Assembly: GCA_029218485.1 (NCBI GenBank)
Contig: JAQXRK010000259.1
Location: forward strand, 1-14,768
DNA length: 14,768 bases
Reading direction: 5' to 3'
Source: a bacterium
Lineage (GTDB): Bacteria > Bacillota > Clostridia > Christensenellales > CAG-138
Shown here: positions 6,496 through 12,635 of the stretch, in pieces
Layout: each line of letters begins with the position of its first letter
Numbering within the stretch: the first letter of the stretch is position 1
Translations under genes and position numbers: made by a program
Notes under the pieces: generated by a model
What the model saw: only the letters and a program-made list of their open reading frames with translations
Database searches by the model: none
What the model was told of the DNA's origin: nothing

Positions 6496-6535
6496 AGCCG
6501 GGCGATGATTTGTATCACAAGAGGAGGGTAACAAA

Positions 6536-7510
6536 TTGCAAGGTGATTTTTTCCTGACACAGGGTGTCTTTCTGGGAATGCGGTGGCTGTTTGAAACCGT
6601 CACCGGCCAGAGCATCGTATTGACCATCATCATCTCCACGCTGATCATCAAGGCGATCACGGTCATCGGCGATATCAAATCGCGCAAATCGTCCATGAAG
6701 ATGACGGCCATCCAGCCGCAGATGGACAAGCTCCGCAAGAAATATGAAAACGATCCGCAGCGGTTGCAGCGCGAATCCAACAAGCTGATGAAGGAGAACA
6801 ACGTCTCCATGTTCGGCGGCTGCCTGCCAATGCTGTTCACCATGCCGCTGTTCTTCGTGTTCATCGCGGCGTTCCGGCAGTGGGGCAACGAGATGATGGT
6901 GCATCTGATCGTCACGCTCGAGAACGACCCGGACGCCGGTGTGGAGCTCTTTAAGAACTTCCATTTCCTCTGGGTCAACAACATGTGGCAGCCGGACAAC
7001 GGTTTCCAGCCGGTCATTTCCTCCGCGCAGACGCTGTTTAACGGCACGGAACTCCATCGCCTGTTCTACTTTGCCGAGCACCCGGAGGCGCTGCAGCTCT
7101 TCAAGGACCTCGGCTTCTTCGTGGAGGATGCAACGTCGAAGTACGGTGTGTCCATCGCCCCGCTGACCGAGGACTTGATCGCAAAGTACAATGCGATCGT
7201 GCAGCCGTGCGTGGATCTGTATGCCGGCTATAACAACGGCTGGTTCCTGTTCCCGATTCTCTGCTGCGGCACGACGTTCCTGTCCACCTGGCTCATGCAG
7301 CGCGGACAGCCGCAGGCGGCGAGCACCGCGAGTTCCAACAAGATGATGACCTGGCTGATGCCGGCGATGACGTTCTTCTTCTGCCTGAGCACGAATGCGG
7401 CGTTCGCGCTGTATTGGACGGTCAGCAACGTGATCTCCATGCTGACGACATTCTTTATCAACAAAGGCTTTGCAAAGCAGGCCGCTGCAATTGAGGTGGA
7501 TAAGAAATGA
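6536..7510 (+). CDS. yidC: YidC/Oxa1 family membrane protein insertase
   Basis: A 324-residue membrane insertase. The core is visible: a first helix (about residues 25-45), a basic cytoplasmic coiled region (KSRKSSMKMTAIQPQMDKL to about residue 92), CLPMLFTMPLFFVFIAAFRQW (about 97-118), then helices around 235-255 and 266-310, ending in a short Lys-rich tail. The groove position that is Arg in Bacillus SpoIIIJ (TLLIRL) is Lys39 here (TLIIKA). There is no lipoprotein signal peptide, unlike SpoIIIJ. The segment between the second and third core helices (about 119-233) looks enlarged. The start is TTG at 6536 after GAGGAGGGT. The stop overlaps the jag start (ATGA), which implies translational coupling. 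Confidence 0.93.
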   Translation: MQGDFFLTQGVFLGMRWLFETVTGQSIVLTIIISTLIIKAITVIGDIKSRKSSMKMTAIQPQMDKLRKKYENDPQRLQRESNKLMKENNVSMFGGCLPMLFTMPLFFVFIAAFRQWGNEMMVHLIVTLENDPDAGVELFKNFHFLWVNNMWQPDNGFQPVISSAQTLFNGTELHRLFYFAEHPEALQLFKDLGFFVEDATSKYGVSIAPLTEDLIAKYNAIVQPCVDLYAGYNNGWFLFPILCCGTTFLSTWLMQRGQPQAASTASSNKMMTWLMPAMTFFFCLSTNAAFALYWTVSNVISMLTTFFINKGFAKQAAAIEVDKK

Positions 7511-8319
7511 GAAGAAGTATTGAGTTTTCAGGACGCACGGTCGATGAGGCCATCTTCCATGGCCTGACGGAGATGGGTGTGACGATCGATGAGGTCGAGA
7601 TCGAGACGCTGCAGAGCGAGAGCAAGGGACTCTTCGGTTTTGGTTCCAAGCTGGCCGTTGTGCGGCTGACCGAGCGGGAGGAGCCCGTCATACCGGATTT
7701 GGAGCAGTACAAAAAGCGCGAGGAGGCCGACCGGCCGCGCGCCGATCGTGAGGATGGCGGCTACCGCCGCGGCGGGCGCGATCGCGGCAACCGCGGCAGA
7801 AGGCCGGATGCGGTCGCGGAGGAGCGCCGTGCGCCGGAAGCGGACGAGGCGTTCGATTACAGCGAGGAACTGGCTAAAGAACTGCCCGCGGGCCAATTCC
7901 TCAGCGAGCTGCTCGAGAAGATGGGCGTGCAGGCGCGCGTGTTCGCGGCCAATACGGACAGCGGGCTGCGCCTGAGAATCGACGCCGATTCCATGGGTCT
8001 GCTGATCGGCCGCCGGGGCGAAACGCTGGATGCGCTGCAGTATCTCGTTTCGCTGCACGTCAACCGCACGTCGTCGGAATACCAGCGCATCACGCTGGAC
8101 ACGGAGGGGTATCGCTCCCGCCGTGAGGAAACGCTGTGCCGCCTGGCGCGGAAGACCGCGTCGCAGGTGCGCGCAACGGGCCGCGCTGTCGCGATGGAGC
8201 CGATGAATCCCTATGAGCGGCGCATTCTGCACAGCGCCTTGCAGGGCTTTCGCGGCGTGACCACGCACAGCGAGGGCGAGGAACCGAACCGCCGGGTCAT
8301 CATTACGCCGGATCGGTAA
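7507..8319 (+). CDS. khpB: Jag/KhpB RNA-binding protein (Jag_N-KH-R3H)
   Basis: A 270-residue RNA-binding protein. Domains in order: Jag_N (1 to about 52, containing SKGLFGFGSKLAVVRL), a charged Arg/Gly/Glu-rich linker (about 60-120, probably disordered), a KH domain (about 130-205) with the GxxG loop IGRRGETL at 167-174, and an R3H domain (about 205-268) with its R-x-x-x-H motif at Arg238-His242 (RRILH). KhpB works with KhpA to bind many RNAs and affects cell elongation and division in Firmicutes. It starts within the yidC stop (ATGA overlap), the classic yidC-jag pair. A hairpin with a short T-run follows. Confidence 0.95.
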   Translation: MRRSIEFSGRTVDEAIFHGLTEMGVTIDEVEIETLQSESKGLFGFGSKLAVVRLTEREEPVIPDLEQYKKREEADRPRADREDGGYRRGGRDRGNRGRRPDAVAEERRAPEADEAFDYSEELAKELPAGQFLSELLEKMGVQARVFAANTDSGLRLRIDADSMGLLIGRRGETLDALQYLVSLHVNRTSSEYQRITLDTEGYRSRREETLCRLARKTASQVRATGRAVAMEPMNPYERRILHSALQGFRGVTTHSEGEEPNRRVIITPDR

Positions 8320-8330
8320 AGGGATCTGAG

Positions 8331-8360
8331 AGCGCCGTCCGGAGTGGGCGGCGCTTTTGA
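8331..8360 (+). terminator. Intrinsic terminator after jag
   Basis: A 10-bp stem with one G-U pair (8331-8340 with 8346-8355) and a 5-base loop GGAGT is followed by TTTT then GATAT. The T-run is short but the stem is strong. It lies 11 bases after the jag stop. Confidence 0.72.
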
Positions 8361-8625
8361 TATGGAGAGAACCGCCATTCCCGGAAAGAACGCCGTTCAG
8401 GGCGCGCCGCTTTTGCAAAGGGAACGCCAGCCCCGCCTCAGCGGCGCATGCCGCAAGTGCCGGCGCCGGGGCGAACCGCTTTGGCAAAGCGGGCGGCGGG
8501 TTCCGCGCTTATGAGCGAAGCGTCGAAGTGCAGAATCCAAAACCACCGCAGGAGCGGAAGCTGGAATTTGCAGGATTCTTCCCTTTTGATGGCCATTCTG
8601 CTACGGGACGATCGAGGAGAGCAGC
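8361..8625. other. Hairpin-rich spacer before mnmE, no gene seen
   Basis: No supportable gene or clear promoter is found. The short open frames are Arg/Ala/Gly-rich and lack ribosome sites. Several neat palindromes occur: GCGGC-GCAT-GCCGC (8441-8454), CCGGCGCCGG (8460-8469), CCGCTTT-GGC-AAAGCGG (8476-8492), and AGAATCC (8532-8538) with GGATTCT (8573-8579). The mosaic suggests a repetitive extragenic element rather than coding DNA. The mnmE ribosome site GAGGAG ends this region. Confidence 0.45.
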
Positions 8626-9945
8626 ATGAGAGAGGATACCATTTATGCACCGGCGAGCGCCATCGGCGGCGCCATCGCCGTTCTGCGCATTTCCGGGCCG
8701 CGGGCCGGGGAGACCGTTCGCATTCTGTCGGCAGATCTGACGAAAAAACCGCGCGAAATGCGCTTTGTGCGCATTCTCGACGGCGCAGAAACGGTTGATG
8801 ACAGCATGGCGGTCTTTTTCCCCGCTCCGCATTCCTATACCGGGGAGGACATGGTGGAGATCGACTGCCATGGCGGCGGCCAGACCGTGCAGCGCATTCT
8901 GGCACTGCTCTCCGGCTTGGACTTCCGGCCGGCCGAGGGCGGCGAGTTCACGCGCCGTGCCTTCCTGAACGGGAAGATGGATTTGTCGCAGGCCGAGGCG
9001 GTCATGGATGTGATCACGGCCAGCGCGGAGCAGAGCCTGAAGGCGGCGATGCAGCAGCTGCACGGCAGCGTCAGCCGGGAGGTCGCTTCGATTGAATCGC
9101 TGCTGCTGGACGCGCTTTCCGGCATCGACGCCGCTGTCGATTACCCGGAGGAAGCGGAGGAGGACGCCTATTCCGCGCTGCCGGAGCAGCTCTCGCACGC
9201 CTGTGGCCGCATCGATCGGCTTTTGGCGGACGGGCGGCGCGGGCGCGTGCTTCGCGACGGCATGCAGGTGGTCATTCTCGGCCGGCCGAACGTTGGCAAG
9301 TCGTCGCTGCTGAACGCGCTGCTCGGGCAGGAGCGCGCCATTGTGACCAGCGCGGCGGGCACCACGCGCGATGTGCTCGATGAGCGGACGTCCATCCGCG
9401 GCGTACCGGTGCGGCTGCTCGATACCGCCGGCATCCGGGATGCGGCGGACGAGGTGGAGCGCATCGGGGTAACGCGCGCCTGGAAGGCGCTGGAAACGGC
9501 CGATATCGTGCTGGTGCTGGTCGATTCCTCCGCACCGCTTACGCCGGAGGATATGACACTCCTCCAGGAAACGGCGAACATGACGAGGATCATTGTCAAA
9601 AACAAATCGGATTTGCCGTCCCGCTGCCAGCTGCCCGAAGGCATGGAGGCCACGGCCATTGCGGTGAGCGCAAAGGAGGGAACCGGGCTGGACCTGCTGT
9701 CCGATCGGATTCTTGCTCTGGCTGGGCCAAGCCGTGCGGATGCGGCCGGTATCACCAACGAGCGGCACCTGCACGCGCTGGAGCAGGCGCGCATTGCCGT
9801 AGCGGCGGCAATGGCGGCCGAAGAGCTCGACTGCTCCGCAACGGATATCCGCTCGGCGCTCCATTTTCTCGGCGAGATCACCGGAACGGATGTGGACGAC
9901 GCCGTGATCGACCGCATTTTCTCCCGCTTCTGCGTCGGAAAATGA
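8626..9945 (+). CDS. mnmE: tRNA uridine-5-carboxymethylaminomethyl modification GTPase MnmE
   Basis: A 439-residue tRNA-modifying GTPase; with MnmG it installs (carboxymethyl)aminomethyl groups on wobble uridine 34. The N-terminal folate-binding domain is residues 1 to about 118 (DTIYAPASAIGGAIAVLRISG, EFTRRAFLNGKMDLSQAEAV). The helical domain contains an embedded G domain: G1 GRPNVGKSS at 219-227, G2 TTRD, G3 DTAG, G4 NKSD. The C-terminal signature FCVGK contains the catalytic Cys436 and replaces the commoner FCIGK. Length is slightly below the usual 450-460. The ATG at 8626 follows GAGGAG. The usual partner mnmG does not follow; a bidirectional terminator and convergent genes do. Confidence 0.97.
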   Translation: MREDTIYAPASAIGGAIAVLRISGPRAGETVRILSADLTKKPREMRFVRILDGAETVDDSMAVFFPAPHSYTGEDMVEIDCHGGGQTVQRILALLSGLDFRPAEGGEFTRRAFLNGKMDLSQAEAVMDVITASAEQSLKAAMQQLHGSVSREVASIESLLLDALSGIDAAVDYPEEAEEDAYSALPEQLSHACGRIDRLLADGRRGRVLRDGMQVVILGRPNVGKSSLLNALLGQERAIVTSAAGTTRDVLDERTSIRGVPVRLLDTAGIRDAADEVERIGVTRAWKALETADIVLVLVDSSAPLTPEDMTLLQETANMTRIIVKNKSDLPSRCQLPEGMEATAIAVSAKEGTGLDLLSDRILALAGPSRADAAGITNERHLHALEQARIAVAAAMAAEELDCSATDIRSALHFLGEITGTDVDDAVIDRIFSRFCVGK

Positions 9946-9952
9946 ACAGGAA

Positions 9953-9985
9953 AAAAGCCCATTCCGTGGAATGGGCTTTTATATA
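9953..9985. terminator. Bidirectional terminator between mnmE and the amidase gene
   Basis: A 12-13-bp stem (AAAAGCCCATTCC at 9953-9965 with its complement at 9968-9980) has T-runs on both strands. It ends mnmE 7 bases after its stop and can also end the minus-strand MFS-amidase transcript. Confidence 0.9.
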
Positions 9986-10121
9986 TTTCAAAAACTACGG
10001 TCAAAGCGTGGCGATACAAACTGTTGCATCCTTGCAGACCCCTAAGATGATGAAACCCCGCCAAAGCCAGTGGCATGTTTGCTACGCATGGCGCCTTTTC
10101 GGCGGCCTGTAACGGGGCTGC

Positions 10122-11027
10122 TTATTCTGTGGCGGAAACGCTTTCGGCTGCTTCCGGGCAAAAATACGCCAGTATCCCCTCATACAGGCCCTGCGCCATG
10201 ACGACCTGAAAGTCCGGATCCGCCAGAAGCGCATCCTCCTCAACATTGCTCAGATATCCCATCTCAATGCAGAATGTCGGCCTTGTACACCAGTTGAACC
10301 CGGTCTGATCCCCGCGCGTGGCGATGCCCTCCTTTGACGCCATCTTGAGGCCGGTTACGGCGCAATAGCGGGTGATCACGCAGGTCGCGGCCGCGAGGTT
10401 TTCATCGTACCTGTCGGTGCGGTGTTCAGCGGGAATCAGGATATAGGCGCCGGACCGTTTTGCATCGTTTGAACGGTTGCAGTGCAGCCGGATGCCGAGG
10501 TCCACCTCGTGCTCGTTGAAGAACTCCGCCCGCTCTTTATTCGAGATATTGACGTCCTGTGTCGTCCGCGTCATGTGCACGGTTGCGCCTGCGGCCTCCA
10601 GCTGCTGGCAGAGCAGCAGTCCGACGGCCAGGTTGACCTCGTATTCATAGACGCGCGTTCGCACACCGCGTGCGCCGCCGGCCACGCGCTGCTTTGTTTC
10701 GCTCGATCCCGGTGCGATGGGCTCGGGCGACGGATCATAGATGCGCTGATGGCCCGGATCGATGCCGATGACGAAGCCGCTGAGCGGCGGGAGCGGGGTG
10801 GACACGGCGGTCGGATCCGGCGTGGGCACCGCGGTTGGGGAAGCGGTCGCTGCAGAGACAATCGTCAGCGGTACAGCGGTTGGCGCCGCGGATGCCGGCG
10901 CGGAAGACGCCGGCGGCGTTTCCTGCGCGGGGACCGGCTCGTGCCATTTGCAGCCCACCGAAAAGATGCACAGCATGGCAACGCTCAAAGCAGCGATGCG
11001 CAAAAACAAGCTCGCGGGTCGTTTCAT
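10122..11027 (-). CDS. Lipoprotein N-acetylmuramoyl-L-alanine amidase (Amidase_3)
   Basis: A 301-residue secreted lipoprotein that should cleave the amide bond between muramic acid and L-Ala in peptidoglycan. The N-terminus is a lipoprotein signal (MKRPASLFLRIAALSVAMLCIFSVGC), with the lipid-modified Cys at residue 26. A Pro/Ala/Thr-rich linker follows (about 30-80), then the Amidase_3 domain: zinc ligands His in GIDPGHQ, Glu in YEYEVNL and His in IRLHCN, and the catalytic Glu in FCIEMGYLSN. The start is ATG at 11027 with AGGAGG close upstream. A longer frame exists but would bury the signal peptide. That ribosome site overlaps the stop of the MFS gene (7-base gap), so the two are one operon. 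No cell-wall binding repeats are seen. Confidence 0.92.
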   Translation of the reverse strand: MKRPASLFLRIAALSVAMLCIFSVGCKWHEPVPAQETPPASSAPASAAPTAVPLTIVSAATASPTAVPTPDPTAVSTPLPPLSGFVIGIDPGHQRIYDPSPEPIAPGSSETKQRVAGGARGVRTRVYEYEVNLAVGLLLCQQLEAAGATVHMTRTTQDVNISNKERAEFFNEHEVDLGIRLHCNRSNDAKRSGAYILIPAEHRTDRYDENLAAATCVITRYCAVTGLKMASKEGIATRGDQTGFNWCTRPTFCIEMGYLSNVEEDALLADPDFQVVMAQGLYEGILAYFCPEAAESVSATE

Positions 11028-11034
11028 AGGCCTC

Positions 11035-12291
11035 CTATTCCTTCTGCTTGCGCGGATCGCGCATGGCCAGCCACATGACGGGCGCGGAGAGCAGCATCGA
11101 AACGCAGATGCCCAGCATGGGGATGGAGAAGCCGAAGCGCTCCGCAATCGCGCCCATGATGGCCGGTGTTGTCATCGTGGAAAGGCCGATGGCAAACGAG
11201 GCGAGAGAGGCGGCCGAAGCGCTGCGCTCCGGGAAAGCGTCGCAGCAGATGAGCATCATTGCGCCGATCAGTCCGCCCTGGAAGAATCCGCCCAGCGGCA
11301 GCAGGACATACAGCAGCCCCGCGTTGCCAATGGCAAAGCCGACGCCCAGCGTTACCGCTGCAAGTACCGGCATGAGCACGACGTAGCGGCGGATCGGCAT
11401 AAACCGGAAGATCAGCGGCGATGCAAACCGCATCACCAGCGCGCCACCGAAGAACAGCGTCATGAGCACGCTTGCCGACGCATAGTCGAACGATAGCGCG
11501 CGCTGCGCATAGGTGACCAGCCAGGCGCTGACGCCGGACAGCAGCATGAAGTTCAGGCTGAAGGCCAGCAGGAACAGCCAGGACCGCCCTTCCCGGAAGA
11601 TCTCGGCCGGGTTTTCGCTCACGCGCTGCCGCATTGCCTGCATGTCGGCGTAGGGCGTTTCACTGCGGTACAGGTTGCCCGTCGTCAATGTCAGCAGCAC
11701 GACCGCCGCAGCGACCACGCCGATGACCAGATAGGGTGTCGAAAAGCTCTCCGGACGGGCCGGATCCACCAGCCGGGATACGATGAGTGGGATGCCCATG
11801 GCGCCCATCCCATAGAATGCGTGTGCGATCGGGAGTAGCGTGGAGCGCGTGTGAGGATAGACGTCGTTGATCACGCCGTTGATCATCAGGTCTACGCCCG
11901 TAAAGCCGACACCGCCGACAAACGCGATGCAGAGCAGCGCCAGATAGCTGGCCGCGGTGCGCGCCTCCCCCGCTGGAAAGAGCACGGTGAGAAGATAGAG
12001 CGCGATGGAGCATACGGACAGCGTGCCAAGGCCCGCACAGACCACATGAATCTTATTGTAGCGCTCGCCAAAGAGCGCTAAAAATACGGAGGCAACGAGC
12101 GTGCCGATGGCCTGAACGGTCAGCACAAGGCCGATCTGGCTCTCCGTTCTGCCGAAGAAGTCCATCATCAGCGGCACTTCCGGGCCAAAGGCGTTGTAAT
12201 AGAGCGAACCGCTCATGTGCATCAAAAAGCAGGCGAAGGCCAGCAGCGCGGGCAACAGGCGCTGCGCCTTGCTGGTTGGTCGTTGGTTCAT
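11035..12291 (-). CDS. Major facilitator superfamily transporter
   Basis: A 418-residue membrane protein with about 12 predicted helices in two halves and a charged loop in the middle (around YADMQAMRQRVSENPAEIFREGRS). Family-like features are the loop after helix 2 (ALFGERYNK), GGVGFTGVDLMINGVINDVYP and HAFYGMGAMGIPL in the first half, and RFMPIRRY after helix 8. The pattern with D, N and HxxYGxGA resembles the sugar-transporting FHS/FucP-like branch of MFS, but the substrate cannot be assigned. The start is ATG at 12291 with AGGAG at good spacing; a longer frame upstream is Arg/Pro-rich and unlikely. The downstream amidase is translationally close, so cell-wall fragment transport is one idea, unproven. 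Confidence 0.88.
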   Translation of the reverse strand: MNQRPTSKAQRLLPALLAFACFLMHMSGSLYYNAFGPEVPLMMDFFGRTESQIGLVLTVQAIGTLVASVFLALFGERYNKIHVVCAGLGTLSVCSIALYLLTVLFPAGEARTAASYLALLCIAFVGGVGFTGVDLMINGVINDVYPHTRSTLLPIAHAFYGMGAMGIPLIVSRLVDPARPESFSTPYLVIGVVAAAVVLLTLTTGNLYRSETPYADMQAMRQRVSENPAEIFREGRSWLFLLAFSLNFMLLSGVSAWLVTYAQRALSFDYASASVLMTLFFGGALVMRFASPLIFRFMPIRRYVVLMPVLAAVTLGVGFAIGNAGLLYVLLPLGGFFQGGLIGAMMLICCDAFPERSASAASLASFAIGLSTMTTPAIMGAIAERFGFSIPMLGICVSMLLSAPVMWLAMRDPRKQKE

Positions 12292-12583
12292 CCGGATACT
12301 CCTAACGTTTATAAAAATATGGAAAATCGCTTTGCTGCCGGTACGGCTGTCCGAAGCAGAGGGGATGGGGTAAACAGAGCGCGGCATGCTCGAAAGTGCA
12401 TTCCGCATGCGGGGCGGTATGCACAGGTGCCGGAGAAGCGGCCGGGCACCCAACCCTCACAATCGATGCGAAACAGGGATACCGGCCCGAGAGAAGCACA
12501 CGTAAAACCCGGGCAGTGTCCCGAAAGGACGACCGGTTTGTGCCGGGGCTGCAGACATGCGCACATTTATGCCTAAACAGAGC
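12292..12583. other. Spacer upstream of the MFS gene, no gene seen
   Basis: About 290 bases without a supportable gene. It holds palindromes such as CCGCATGCGG (12403-12412) and GGTGCC (12426-12431) with GGCACC (12445-12450). An AT-rich segment with ATAAAAATAT (about 12310-12320) next to the MFS ribosome site may contain its promoter, but no good -35/-10 pair is seen. Confidence 0.4.
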
Positions 12584-12615
12584 CGGAGCAGCGCGGGAAA
12601 CTCCGTGCTGCTCCG
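12584..12615 (-). terminator. Probable terminator after alaS
   Basis: On the minus strand CGGAGCAGC and GCTGCTCCG form a 9-bp stem, 20 bases after the alaS stop, with extra pairing inside. Only a weak T-rich tail (CTCTGTTTA) follows. The structure supports the idea that alaS really ends here. Confidence 0.55.
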
Positions 12616-12635
12616 AAAAGTGGGTCTTGCATCGC

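Noticed and set aside
8357..8629. A 90-codon open frame in the spacer before mnmE
   Set aside because: Low-complexity Arg/Ala/Gly composition, made mostly of palindromes, with no ribosome site. Better read as non-coding repeat-like DNA.
8509..9864. A 451-codon open frame opposite mnmE
   Set aside because: Antisense shadow of mnmE; Arg/His/Gln-rich with no domain features.
9986..10121. Possible small RNA in the gap after the amidase gene
   Set aside because: Some short repeats and one small stem occur, but no promoter, known RNA family or conserved pattern could be recognised. Treated as 3' untranslated sequence.
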